The notes under the pieces are model-generated. The model had not been told where the DNA came from and searched no databases. It saw only the letters and a list, made by a program, of their open reading frames with translations. 64,000 bases of DNA from Rhyacichthys aspro (lineage: Eukaryota > Chordata > Actinopteri > Gobiiformes > Rhyacichthyidae): positions 18,961,483 to 19,025,482 of the forward strand of contig CM072156.1 in assembly GCA_036850595.1 (NCBI GenBank), given 5' to 3'. Numbering within the stretch: the first letter of the stretch is position 1; each line of letters opens with the position of its first letter. The position numbers and the translations under genes were made by a program. Shown here piece after piece: positions 35,901 through 48,900 of the stretch.

Positions 35901-38900
35901 TTTAAATTGTTTTAATAAACTCATTTTAAATTGGCCCTTTTGTTAGGAATGATCATATTTTCCTATCCCATCTAGCATGATTGTAGATTGAGAGCATCTA
36001 GTGGTTTATGCTCACATACTGTAATAGTAATGTTATGTACATGGTCGTTTGATCTATTTTTCCTCACACTTTCTACATAATTCATGTCAATATCATCATA
36101 TATCATCACTTGCTGTTCCACTTTCTCTACTGTATTTTAGTATGGCTCTGTTAACAATAAGATAAAACAAGATGGCGAACGGTGAATAGTATTAATTTGA
36201 TCAAAAGAGTAAGCCAAGAAACAACAGACTAAGATGTAGTATATTAATGTTGCCGTTAGCTTTAGGCGGCACAGCTTATTCCATCCAATTCATATAGTGC
36301 ACGCTTTAATTTGCTGTCATTCATCATTTTAATTGCATCATGTCTAAATCTGTAAGTGCTGCCACTGCCAATAAATCTACTCCTTTATTGATTTCCATGC
36401 AGATTATTATTTTTTGGATAAACAGATTTGAATAAATTTAGCAAAATGGCAAGGGGACCATTTTTCATCTTAAAAGAAAAAGTAAAGGTTTTGGTGGAAA
36501 CACCTTGGATGACAAGACCATCTCAATTTGTATGTATTGTCTAAATTGATCTAACAGTGTTTCAGTAAAACATCTTCATGCATTCTTCTGGGCTTTAGCT
36601 ATGACTCGAAAGCAGGTTATCTATGAATAAAACAAAAGGGAACCTCCCATAGACTGTCCCATTGAAGTTGTGGTTCGATGTTGGGTTGGGGAGGGGTCTC
36701 ACTGTGAGCTCACCTCCAAAAACCCTGTCTGAAGATATTTGTTCGGGCATGCTTTTGTTTGATGTGTTTAAGAAAAGGCAGCTGCTTTTTGAATTATCAT
36801 GAATAATTAGCCAGCTAAAATATTTGACTGGGAATAGCCTTTGCTTATTAAAAAGGCCTGTTCTGGAAGCTTTTTTGTAGATGTCTGAGTCTTAAAACGG
36901 AGACCTTTCAAAAGCCGTTTCTAAATCTTTGATAAATCTTTGATCCAGGGCTAAGGAGAAACCACTTGTTTTAAACACAAGCCATATCAAAGATGCTGCT
37001 GGTCGTTTGGCTGCAGATGAGGCGATTAAAAGCGGGAGCCCCCTCAGTGGACCCCCATCGTTAACATCTATTGAGTCAGACTCCGCTCCACTTTGATCAG
37101 CTGCTGGTATTTGGAAGCGACGAGTCCGCACACGCAGATCTGACTCTTTGTCTCATATCAGGCTCCTCGCAGGCTCCATGTTGTGTGACAGCGCCCTCTG
37201 GTGGACAATCGGACCATTAGTGGCTTTAAAAAGGCTTCAGTTTACAGGAGCAAGAAAGTACTGTTCAGTGTGTCTGTGTGTGTGTGTGAAGATATGAATT
37301 CCAATGGAGGAAGTTATGAATTTTCTTAAGAATATCTTTTTTGAACCTGTTGAGCTGTTAAATCTTCTCTATATAAATATTGTGTGGTTATGTCATTATG
37401 AAATAGTTTAGATCCCACAGTGCAAACACATAAAGGATGGCATCATGATTGCATTTGATTCCATATTATTGTATGAGAACATAGGTTTAAGCACCTTTTG
37501 TGTGTATAAGAAAAAAAAATTTATGAATCTGCATACAAGGTTATATATTACACCATACCAAAAAGTAACAGAGTTCAGAAAGTTATTAATGTGTTATTCA
37601 GGTACTTTACAAAACTATAATTCACAAGTGCTTTATAAATGGATCCTAAAATATCTTCCTTTCTTTGGTAGCCCAGAATGGACACGTAAACATATTAAAG
37701 ATAGTGTAGAGAGAAATGTAGAAGATATTGTGGTATAGGTTTTTTATGCAAAATATTTAAACAGTTCATTTTCACATTAAATGATCACATTTGTTATTGG
37801 TGGAAAAATCAATCAAAACAAACCATTAGATGTTTTGATTAAAATATAATGAAAACATATAATTTAGTCTAGAGATCCACAAAATATAACGAGCTAAAGT
37901 AACACTGATTTGTGATGTATTTGGTTTTTATATAGATTATATATATTTTAGTGTGTTTTATCTCCCATTTGAAAGGCCTCAAAGCTTTAAACTATCTGCA
38001 GATGCCCACTTTGACGATTTAACTTTGATCATTTAAGATCATTTCCTTAAACATTGTGACTGTTTGGTTATTTAACATTAAAGTGAGTGTTGTGCAATGT
38101 CTTTGTGCCAAACAGTAAAATCCCTCCTCCGAGCCTTATTCTTATAACAAAGACCTGGCTTGACCTTTGACCTCCTCCAATGCTGACTCACATCAGCTCA
38201 GAGTTTGTCACAGAATAGAAGTCAATACAATCGCTAATACAACACATCGTCTCATTTTCGGAGTCCAAACAACAAAGTGAAGGTCTGATTGTATTATCAG
38301 TATTTCTGCTAAGGCAGGTCTGAATTTTCTAACATGTGGAGCAAAAACAGAGGGGTGCAAAGGCCAAAAGGTCGAGGGGCAAATGGAGTCATTACTCACT
38401 GCATCATGATCAACTGTTTGTGCTTTGTTTATGAAAACGAAAAGAGGTTGATGTAGCAGTAAGAGATGGGAGATAATAAGTTACTGTTGTCTCCACAAAA
38501 ACATGGGTGAAGTCATTATGTAATATTTTAAGTCCAACATATCTAAACAGAGAAACGATGGGCCATATGTTACTTTCCACTTTCGACATTATTGTATGTA
38601 AATGTAGTTTTAGTCTAGTTTGTCTAGCTTGTGCTATTTTGTCTAGTTTGTGCTGTTTTGTGTCTAAAAAAATTTTTTTATGAAGCCACACGCAAAATAT
38701 TCGACCATTAAAAACTGCTTTTTTAAGTTGCTTTTGTATTACCATCCATAAAGACACATACCACACTGAAAATAAATATAGAATAGAATAAAGGGTTTCA
38801 TTCGTTTTCACAATTCAGAAAGTTATAATTACTTGGATTGGGCAAGGTTGGGGGCTCTAAACATATTTAAGATGGTGTGGATTTTTAATTATGTGAATTC

Positions 38901-39016
38901 TATTAATTTTCAAATAAATTAAAGATGGTCACTAGATCATCAGCTTTGGTTCCACATTTCTAGAGCCTTCACCTACTGCTTTCTCCTGTTGTTATTCAGA
39001 GAAATTTTGACAAAAG
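32916..39016. other. Intron stretch, no gene seen
   Basis: A CpG-richer, partly G-rich section lies near 33590-34260. It contains a short ATG frame at 33841 that stops after 15 codons, so it is not a supported gene. The remainder is AT-rich. A perfect DR1 nuclear receptor site (38161-38173) is listed separately. The 97-codon frame at 37445-37738 has no recognisable domain. Confidence 0.5.
38161..38173 (-). promoter_or_regulatory. Perfect DR1 nuclear receptor element
   Basis: TGACCTTTGACCT is the reverse complement of AGGTCA-A-AGGTCA, an ideal DR1. Such sites are bound by RXR heterodimers, HNF4, COUP-TF and, less well, GCNF. Whether it is used cannot be told from sequence. Confidence 0.45.
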
Positions 39017-39192
39017 TAGGGCTGCATAGTATATATATATATTTGATCAAATAAACAGTGTAAGTGATTTAGAATATATAAAGAAAGAGGCTAAATCTGT
39101 AATAAAGACCAGGACTAATACCAGACTTTGTTACTTGGATATGCCACAGTTTGATTTAAGGCTTTGTTTACAGACCAATGTTTGCAGCCCTA
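39017..39192. mobile_element. Small MITE with TAGGGCTGCA ends
   Basis: This 176-bp segment is bounded by perfect 10-bp inverted repeats, TAGGGCTGCA and TGCAGCCCTA. The flanking octamers are not a clear duplication. An (AT)n tract follows the left end. Confidence 0.6.
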
Positions 39193-39966
39193 ATATAAAG
39201 TCATTAAAACTGACAATAAATGTCCAATGCTTTCTGCACCACATGGGATTTTTTGATCCATTCTGTGTGTCCACTACGGAACTATATCCTAATAGGACCA
39301 CAGTATGACCTTTAACCTAATTATACTTGTATTGTCAGTTAAATAAGTTAGTTTAATGACATTTTCATGTTTGGCTTGTTTTAAAATGGACTGTTGTATA
39401 ACATACTAAGCTCAAGGTTCATCTCTACAATATAGACGATGAGAATTCAGGCATAATAACAGACATCTTGCTGTTTCCTGAGTTTTACATGTTCAATAGA
39501 AACTGGAGTGAGATCCGCTCTAGTTTCAGGAGCCGTTTAACAGGTTAGTGGGTGAAACGAGCGGAACTGAAATTAGCATCAGCACTAACTGAGGTTTAAA
39601 AACTGGAAAACATATTGAACATTGAGATGAATGATGAATGGCTATTGAACGTGGCCCTTGTGAGTGGCTGTTTTAGCGATCATTAACTTGAGATGGTGGC
39701 CCGGTCACCTCGCTTTTATGTGCCCTCTGGAAGTTCAGGAAGAGAACAGTGGCATTGATCCGCACCTCCATCAGCGCTCCAAAAAGCAAACGCATCCGGC
39801 GATCGCAGCGCCAATCATTGTAAATCTAATCTGCAGGAGTGGACAGAGCCCGGGGTCAGCTCCAGGGGCCACTCGTCAAGAAGACACTGAGATCAAACAA
39901 GGTACAGGAGGTAGTCAGACAATATAGTCCACTCAATCAGCTGTTAACTGTAGCTTGACTTTGGAC

Positions 39967-40560
39967 TAGGGCCGGGTGATGTGGCTTCAAAATAAAATCA
40001 AAATGTTTTTGATTTGTTTTTTCCATTTTTCAGACAATGTGTGTGTGTATTTTTTTTCCAACTCAAAACAACAACAGCAAAGCAGCAGCTTCAGAGTGAA
40101 AACAAAGCACTTTAGGTTAGATACCTTTTAGTTTTATCCCTCTCAGTCTCCATTGACCTTGTCTAATATAATTCCCACTGCACACAAAGCCTTGTTAAAA
40201 GACATTAAAAGTGCTCCGACCTCGTGGCTAATATGCACAGATCAACAAAGTACACTATGCACTTCTGAGACTCCTAACTATTTCTGTTCATCAGTTTCCT
40301 GCTATTTTGCTAAACCACAACATTTAAGAGGTATTATGCTTTCTCTGGTGATTATTAGTATTTTAGTGTCTGCAGAGTCACCACTGACATTATTTGAGCT
40401 GCTCCAGCGCTAGCAGTATTAGCCACAAAACTGTGTGCGGCACATTGTTTGCAGAAATGTTTTTCCATTTAATACAATTTAGCAATATAGATATTTTTGA
40501 CATCATCCACAATCAAAAACTCTAATTAATCAAATTTATTCACTTTATCATCCAGCACTA
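39967..40560. mobile_element. hAT-type non-autonomous transposon with 8-bp target duplication
   Basis: The element begins TAGGGCCGGGTGAT and ends ATCATCCAGCACTA, inverted repeats matching at 11 of 14 positions. It is flanked on both sides by the identical octamer CTTTGGAC (39959-39966 and 40561-40568), the 8-bp target duplication typical of hAT transposition. It has no transposase frame. Part of its interior (40125-40383) also occurs, diverged, at 31140-31385. Confidence 0.9.
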
Positions 40561-40568
40561 CTTTGGAC

Positions 40569-43500
40569 TATGTTGTAGAGCTGTCAGCACATATTTTAAC
40601 ACATCAGATGGGTTCATTTCACTCTTTAGTTCTATGCTAAAAACCGCTGTGTGCTGTAGCAGCTGGTTGCCAAAAAGTTAGTGGAAATTTTTTTGCATTA
40701 TGAACACTATTCACATTAATAAACATACAGTATCTGGTGGACACCAAATGTAGCTGAACATTTTTTGATTTTGATTAGGACCAAGTTCACACTTGCTAAG
40801 TAACTTGTGGTTACTTACATTAGTGTACAGTATAACAATGTGCATAGTACAAAAGAACTACTGTCCAAATATCAAAAATCCTTTACACATGTATCATATA
40901 ACAATTAAGTATTCTTTTACCAGAGACATCCACCTAACCTGCGCAGTGTTATAAAAACTTTTTAGTTCTACTCTTGAGCTAGACTGTTCAGTAGCCTTAG
41001 ATCTACTTCAGTCTTTCACTGGAATTACCACCTAGTGTCGAAAGGGACTCTTAACTCATTGAAAATAATTTTGTCGTTGAAGTAATGGCCTCTTATGTTG
41101 TTGCTGCAATCCCTTATTGTAACATATGTATATATCAAGTATATATAAGTATTTATATTATGCAAGTACGTTTCTGGCATTGTGGAGAAGAATGATTTGA
41201 CTCTTTCTTAAAGTATGGCACTTAAAAATAAGTAAAAATTGAGTTGCCATGTTATTATTTTGTGTAAACTTCCTAAGCATCATAATATGCTACATTATGC
41301 TAAACCAAGCTGATGCATACTGCCAATTCTGGAGGACATGCATTTCGGGATTTTGACCTTTAAAATAACATGGAGATGGGTGCCATTTTGGCAGAAACCA
41401 GCTTTCGTAACGAAGGTGGAGGTGGAGCCTTGACAAGTCAGAACAGAAGAAAAAAGAAAAATTCAGACCCTAATTTCTCTATTTACCTAAGTAATTGTAA
41501 TTGTAAAGTTAACTACATCTTTTTTGTGGTTCCTAGTGACTGTACTATAGTGTTAGTTCAGTGATACTCTTGAAAGTGGCCTCCAGGCTCAGGCAGCAGG
41601 ATGTGGATCAGGTTTAAGGCCCACACCCAAAGGCTAAAGACCGGAATCAGCTTGTGCTTGAGGCGGATCTCTTCACTTTGACCAGACTATGGTGCAAAAA
41701 CTCCAGTTACTCCAGATACATGGGTTTGATTAAGAGGCAGCAGGACCTAAGACGTGCTTCTGTGATGAAGGATGAATGAAGCCATGGAAGTGCTTTTCCA
41801 AGGCCTATGATTCTACAAAACTCTTCTTCTTCTATTCTTTGATTCTCTGGGAATCAGTTCACGCTGCAGCTTAGTTCAGAGGAATCCAAATGTGTATGTG
41901 CATTTGTGGCGGAACAAGAGTAGTGTCCTGCTTTTCTTGAAGCTCTTTGTTTGTCAAGTGGAGAGTTTCGGCCTTATGTGACAATGCACTGCGGGGGAGG
42001 GGAGCCGCAACAAAAGACATGCCCTTTGTGGCTCCAATGTTTAGGGAAATGCAGAAAACACGGCACACAGCAGCTCATTTGGGTTGACGTTTAATGAAAT
42101 CAGCATTCACTTCACTTTGTTTTAAAGGGGCTTTTCTGGGCTTTAAAATATGATTAACTGCATATGAAATGCACAATGCCTGAGGGCAGATTTAAAATAA
42201 CATATTCACTTTGGTTCTATTAAAACTCAGAGGGAGAAACCAAAATGCTGTGCAACTTTGGTTTTAGACTTCTATCACCAGCTGTTTTGATGTTTGAAGA
42301 CAAGCCATCAAATTAAATCATCATTCAACCCTGCATAATGAAGTTTCCAATTGTTACAGTCCATATAAAAATCTGTGGTCTTTCTCACAACATTTTAATA
42401 GGAAACACTTTTTGTTTCTTTTTTTTAGGCTTAAAATGTGGCTCTTGCTGAATACTTTGCTCAATTAGTAAACTTTTTAACATGAGCATTTAAGTCCACT
42501 GTGGGTTGTGAGCTGGAAACAATAGACTCCATAATGGTTTTTGCATTGGCACTAGTTGCTTAACCTGCTCACTGCATATGTTGCAAAAAGGCCATTCATC
42601 TGAATTTTTAAACCTTCAAGCGTCAGAATTGTCAAGGAGATAAGGAATGTTTTACTGTTTTGAAATTACAGATAGACTTGTAATTAATGGACTTAATGGA
42701 TGAAGTTAAAGAGGCACTAACCGATTTTCTTTTTTGCCATCCGCCTAGGGAGCTCTTCTGTTTATCTTTTATTAAAAAGGGAAAACTGGATAAATTTTTC
42801 TTCCACAATATTCTGATGCATTACACCACTCTGAAGTTTAGAGCTTACCTAAACTTTTAGTTCTGACTCCACTGTCAGAACAGTAATTTTCTCCGCCTCA
42901 TTAAACATTAAGAGATTAAACTGTCAATATTTATCCTCTTTTCTCTGTTTATTTTATTTTTTGCTTTTGTTTTTTTGTGCTGATTCCCTGTATTAAAAGA
43001 CTTATTCATTGCTGAATATACATTTTCTCTTTTTCTCAATTACTTCCTTGTTGACGTGAGTATACAACAGTAGGAGCACTCCTTTTTCTGGATCAAGCAT
43101 GTGATCGGCCAAAGCTCTCATCCATCTATTCAAATGCCTAATAATGACACCTAGCTGACGTCTTAAGGTCTTGATTTTTCTCAGATGATACGCATTACAA
43201 TATGCTATAAGGTATGGATCTTTTTCTCACATGCATAAAAAACACACATAATCCTCATTTAATATACCCATCTTTTTATGTTTAGAGACATGGCAAGTAC
43301 TCACTGTAGCAATATATTTTGCCTCTGCTCCGCGTTGAAGAAGAGGATCTGATACAGTAAAGAAGGGTGGAGTATTTAAGACAGGGTGGTCAGCCCACTC
43401 CAGCCACCCCTCCATTCCGGCCCCTTTGACTTCAAGGTTAAAGCCAACTTGGCCGATTATGCCGGTCATCTTCCCCACATGGGAGAAAAGGTGCTAAGGT

Positions 43501-44532
43501 CAAGGGTGACATATGGCGCCCCCGCTGCCCTCCCCCCTCCGCCTCACGGTTTTGATTTGCTATTAGTATCGACTGGCGAGATTATACCGCTGAGACTGAG
43601 AGCATGTAGACATCCCTGTTGGCATGGATACAATGAAAAGGTCGTCCCAAAACAACAAAAAAAAAAACAACACAACCTTTATTTGTTTGCGGTCAGAGAA
43701 ATGCCATGTTCGTTGGATTCCTGCTGGGTTTCCTATCTCCTAACCTTTTATGAAATGTTAACAGAATGTAAACGCAAAGGAAATGATTTAAATATTCGTG
43801 TTTACAGTGAGTTCCCTTTTGCAAACTCTTGTTAAACTATAATACTGTAATCTGGATGTAAAAGCATATCCGGTAGTGACGCCTCATCCCGCTCCTCCCT
43901 AAGCCTTGCCTTTGACACAGTGACATATGGCGGCAGACTCTTATGGTATTAGTGTAAAGTAAACCTAGAGACGCAAGACTGTCTTTGATCACTCCGACAG
44001 GTTACACATGCCCTCCATGCCTCCTCTACCTGCCTGCCAACCTGCCTGGCCTGACAGCTTCCCAAACTTTTCCCCCGTATCCGCCATCCCCTCCCCTCAT
44101 CCTTCCCGCGCCTTCGAGTAGCCGGGCGTCTCGCGAGTCTCGGCTTGAACCCATTCCCTGTAACAGACACTCACATGTGTGCCTCTTGTGCGTCGCGTTT
44201 GAATGTGAAAAGCTCCTTATACGTGACTTAGTGTGGCCCGGTCATTAGCATTCACAAGGTGTGTGTGGAGGGGGTGGGGTGGGGTTCCTGGGCTGCTGTC
44301 AGAGGGAACAAGTGGTGGTATTAGTGGGGTGGAGCCGCAGGGGGGGAAAGAGGGTCTGTGAGATGGTCAGGCCGGTCTGGTCCAGTACAGTGTTAAGCTT
44401 AGTCAGGGTCAAGTCGGAAGCTGCTGAAGAAGATAAGGGCGGCCATAGCTGTATTTCATCTGTGGGTTGCTGGATACTGATATAACACTGGAGACGTCTC
44501 ATTATGGCCCCCTTGCTCGGCAGCTTGAGGGG
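40569..44532. other. Intron stretch, no gene seen
   Basis: AT-rich non-coding sequence. Near 42705 a TTAAAGAGGCACTAACCG motif resembles a MITE end, but its partner was not found. The 149-codon frame at 43386-43835 has no recognisable domain. AAGGTCAAGGGTGA near 43495-43509 is a loose DR0-like site. Confidence 0.5.
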
Positions 44533-44557
44533 ATGAATGATGCAAGCCCACTGGATG
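44533..44557 (+). CDS. Candidate alternative nr6a1 first coding exon A
   Basis: The ATG at 44533 encodes MNDASPLD plus one base, followed by a good donor (GTAAGATA at 44558). One leftover base is exactly the phase required by the exon at 54786, giving [17 protein letters not shown]. The preceding 250 bases are GC-rich and could be 5' UTR. The evidence is only an ATG, a donor and the phase; no promoter motif is decisive, so this remains a prediction. Confidence 0.25.
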
Positions 44558-45746
44558 GTAAGATACTTTTCAAACTATGTTCTGGATTAGCTTTTTGAAG
44601 GCTAATTCACACTAGGAATCACCCAGATCTGCACAGCCCTGTTATTAACACCCTTAACAATGTACTTGGTCGCACTGCAGGCCATTTAGCAGTAAAAAAA
44701 ACACCCCAGAGCTGATCAAATGAGTTTAACCCTGTCAAAAACCCCAAATAATACTTCCCCATCAATAATGTCAGCTTTAGTTGCAATTTCATGCTAGTTG
44801 TCTAAAGGTTTTGATCTACCACAGTTTCCGTTTGCCTCAATTCAGTGTATTTCAAGCCAAAAATTGAACACACATTTTCTCCATCATAAAAACCTAAACA
44901 TGTAATTTTATTATCAATTTTAATTAATTTATTTGTGCTTGACAAAACAGTGACACATTCTATATTTTTTATGAATATTTACAAATGAGTAATACCAGCT
45001 TCACATTTTTTATCATTTTATTATTTTTTTGCACAACCCAACTTTTTCAACTTGCAACGCAATAGTGGGCTCCACTTAGAGACTTGGAGATCCAACCAAC
45101 CAAAATGTCTCATCAGCATAGATTTGTGATTGGTATTGTTGTTTGTGTAAGCTCTGACTCATCCAGGTCATAGTATACTTAAAATGTATAGTTCAAGTAG
45201 TGTTAAAGGTCAAAGATTCTCAGCTGGCTAATTATCAGCATTCTTTAATAGATCAATTTGAGAATTTGGTTCTACTTGTTACATAACAAGTCTAGAGAAC
45301 TTTAGACAGTAGCTGTATGTGGTGGACAATTTCAACCCAATTTTTACTCAATAACCATTATGTAAGAGTTAATGTCCCTGGGCTAGGTTAACCAGACTGT
45401 TCTGAGTTTGTTAGCAAGCATGCCTTGAAATCCAACCTTCCCCTTTTTTGCCTAAGTGCCTCAATTAGTTAATGTATGTGTGTTTTGTCAGCTTGAACCT
45501 GTGTTTTTGCTTGGACATGCTCTTTGGTCATCCTCAGTAGCGCCCAGAGGCATGGTGGAGACGGTGTTGGGGAGGTGGGCTAATTTGGGAAGGGGGTGTG
45601 TTTGCGGGGTGGGGTTTGGTATTGTTGAACGGGAGTGAAAATAGGACTATCAGTTCCACTCAGATAACCCCTGGCTGTCATTGGACCTCAAGCCAAGCGC
45701 TGACCCCGGGGCTTGAACTCTGGCGGTCACATGACCAGGCAGTAAA

Positions 45747-45969
45747 GTGACCAGTGGTGTTGCTGAGCTCGGGCTGCGGTCAGAGAGGGGCAGGCTGTCG
45801 AGGAAAGAGGTTGTGTGTAGGGGGGGAGAGAGAGAAAGACCACAAGGAGGCTGCAGAGAAAGAAAGGCGAGTCATGAGGAGAGCAGGCCCGCTGGCTTTT
45901 CTTTAACACAGTCCATGCATGAATGGGGCCAGGCAGACTGGGAGAAGCATGAAATGGATACATGGGAAG
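45747..45969 (+). CDS. Candidate alternative nr6a1 first coding exon B
   Basis: An open frame runs from ATG 45747 to the donor GTAAGA at 45970 and leaves one base, the phase required by the DNA-binding-domain exon at 54786. Translation could start at 45747 (74 codons), at a Met-His-Glu site near 45915, or at ATG 45954, which would give [14 protein letters not shown]. The purine-rich, GC-richer sequence looks like a 5' leader. An N-terminal variant from an internal promoter is plausible for this receptor, but no transcript evidence is available. Confidence 0.3.
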
Positions 45970-48900
45970 GTAAGATACCATCTGAGAGCATTCCTTTCAA
46001 ATATTTCAGTCAGATATGCTAAAATCTCCTGCTTCTTAGTTCTCACCTAGATTCTTTTGCACAAAGCCTTACACGTTAATGTTATTGTGGTGTTGATTCT
46101 AGCCTCTGGCCCTCAATGAAAACATGAACTCGTATAACCTCATAAAACCAGTTCCAGATGCTTCATTGTTTTTTTTGCTATATTTATTAGGATTAAGTCA
46201 GCTTAGTGCATTGGGAAATTTTAATGATTTTTGTAGCTAATGAGCAGTGATATATCCCAGCTTCTTTTCCCAGCAATCAACGCCGTCAAGTGCTTTGTTT
46301 ATGTGTGTGTTATGACGTAAATCGGCGTGGCCGTGAATTGCATAGCACAGCCCTCCTCCATATGTATTGATCCTTGTGGTATGTGGGTTTGTACACAGTC
46401 AGCAGTGTTGCTATGATAAACGGCCTGGTTGGAGATAACTTCACCTACAGACTAAGAAATTTTAATTTCCTGTTTTGGTCTTGCGCAAAGCTAAAGCATT
46501 TTTCCCGTGTTCTCAAATGTAGTGATCAATCTAAGGCAAGCATAAGCATCTTTTGGCAGTTTTACATCCTAACTACAGCCCCCAGTCACTACCCACCCCC
46601 TACTCCTTGCAGGAATTTGGAAAATGTTACCCATTTTTTGCTCTTTAGATGCTCTCCACAGGACAAGCAGATATTAACCCTAAGCCCTCTTTACTGCTTG
46701 TATTGTTCTTTAATAAATTAGTGTTTGTCAGTGGGTTTATTGATGCCATAGTTCACTGTGACTTATTTGCTAATCCTCGCCACACAACGGCCGCATGGGG
46801 ACTCCCAGACAATTAAATAGTCCTTCAGTTCATATCTCTCTTCAAGGACTCTGGTGTAGCATGTGGAGGAACCATGTTACTGTATGCATCCCTTCCCCCT
46901 CATGTTAATCCCCTGAGCAGCCATGTTGGTTGTGCTCCAGCTGAGAGAGTCCCTCCATAACTGCTCCTCCAAGAACTTCCCACATCACCTCGCAGCAATG
47001 GGGGGCTCCAGATTGGAAAGCCGTGATAAATGTGGTATATTGCACAAGGGAAGGTGTTTACGTGAATGTATACATGGACAGGAGCTGTGTATGGATCAAT
47101 ACTAACAGTGGGGGAGGTCAGGGACTCCTATGACTCTGTAATGCTTGGCTATAAATAGCAATGAGAGGTATGCATGCTCGCTTTTGCTAATTTCACTGAA
47201 ACGTATCCATCACTTTGGCCCCTGCTTTGTCAAACTAAACCATCAAGTCCATTGGATATTTATTTTCCAAGGGTGTGTTATTTCAACTGGCAGCCCCCAT
47301 CCCCCAGTGCACAACAAGGTGAACTTATCTGATACACTGGAAACATAGGCATTTAAAAAAAAAAAAAAAAAAAGAGTTGCAAGAAATGAATCCATGCTTT
47401 ACCAAAAACACTTTCTATTCATTTTTTTCCTTTTGTCTTTCGAGGGTGTGTTCAGTTTTGAAGCCACCTCTGTTGCTTCAGGAAAGCTACAGTTAATGTT
47501 TAAAGTGTGCGTTCATTAACGGATGCGTTTTATATGAACACGTATCAAAAAATGCCTGTAACCACATGGAAGGCATCAGCGTGTGCCTGCACTTCAGTTC
47601 AGACATGAAAAGGGATGGAAGGAGCTCAGGGCCAAAAGCTGCCTTTTAAAGCTGAGGTTTCATGTTCTTCAAATGAAACAGAGGAAGGATTAAACAGGGA
47701 TGCGTAGCACTTAATTTCCATCGTATACATTTCATTTTGTTCTGTTTGTGCAGCAAATGTGGCAAGTTCATACGGTATGCTCCCATTTTATTTGCTCTTT
47801 TTGTGTTAGTCAAAAAAAAAAAAAGGCTAAGATGTTCAAACTGACATTACCATTTGGATTAAATAAACATTTCAATTAGCCTTTCAGATGCAAAGACAGC
47901 GGCAGACTCCTCCAGGTCGAGGCCTTTCCCTTCATTATTTCGCAAAGTAGCATCAGATGTGCGGGCATTAGCATAGCATTAATATGTAACCTATCTGCGG
48001 TGTGGTTTGACTCAATGCTAATGCTTGATCCTGGCGGGATATTATCAACACAACAATGTCAACAGGTCGCCATTGTCTAGCGCAACCAAGCCAATCTGCA
48101 ACTGCATGCACGTAACCTTGTAGATTAACATCACAGTGTGGGCTGCAGGAATGCCGGATTAGGGGTCCACAGGGTTTCCAGATGCCTTTAAAGGAGAATT
48201 AAGGGACTCTGACATTTTGGCTAACATTCAGACAGTTTAAGGAGTCAATGCTGTTTCATTATTTACTCCAGACAAGTAAAGTTCAATAAAATTAACACTG
48301 TCAGCAAACCTCCTCATGGCCACTGTAGTCAAATACAACTTTTTTAGCTACCTTTATGCTTTATTCAAAACTTATGGACATTTGAAAAGCTCTTTTGCTG
48401 AAATCTCTTTTCTGATTGGATAAAAGGAGACGGGATACCATTTTTTTTCTCCAGAGACTTAGAAATGTATGTTACTAATTGATTACTTTTATTGCACTGC
48501 ATATGTACTTCCCTTTTGATTTCGGTATTATAAATATAGTGACTACAGCCAAGGTTCAAGACTCTTTTCTCATTCTTTATCCCCAGGTAGCGTAGATAAG
48601 TGTGAGGCTAATAGATATGAGGAGAGAGAGGGAAGGAGGTTCGTGGGCAGCAGAGGCGGAAAAGTACAACAGATTGCTCCAACCCCCGCTCCCCGGTGGA
48701 GCGCAGGACAAAACCTGAAGAGAAAACCCTTGAGCGGCAGTCCTTGTTGCTCTGTTAGCCAGCTCAAAAGGCTGCCTTACACTATACATCAGCCCTTTGT
48801 GTGGCTTCACTTGAGACAATAGTGAGATTTGGCCACGATACATCTCTGTTCCCAGCATGAGTCAACTCAGGGAGACCACAGCAAAGCCTCATCAGATGCA

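Noticed and set aside
37445..37738. 97-codon + strand frame in AT-rich DNA
   Set aside because: No recognised domain, AT-ending codons like the surrounding intron; not convincingly part of a transposase.
42705..42910. TTAAAGAGGCACTAACCG motif resembling a MITE end
   Set aside because: No matching inverted end was found nearby, so an element cannot be bounded.
43495..43509. AAGGTCAAGGGTGA as a GCNF DR0 site
   Set aside because: The second half-site deviates too much from AGGTCA to support a call.
43386..43835. 149-codon + strand frame
   Set aside because: Crosses an A-run and AT-rich sequence, with no domain. The first 40 codons look slightly protein-like, but no splice sites or homologue could be named.
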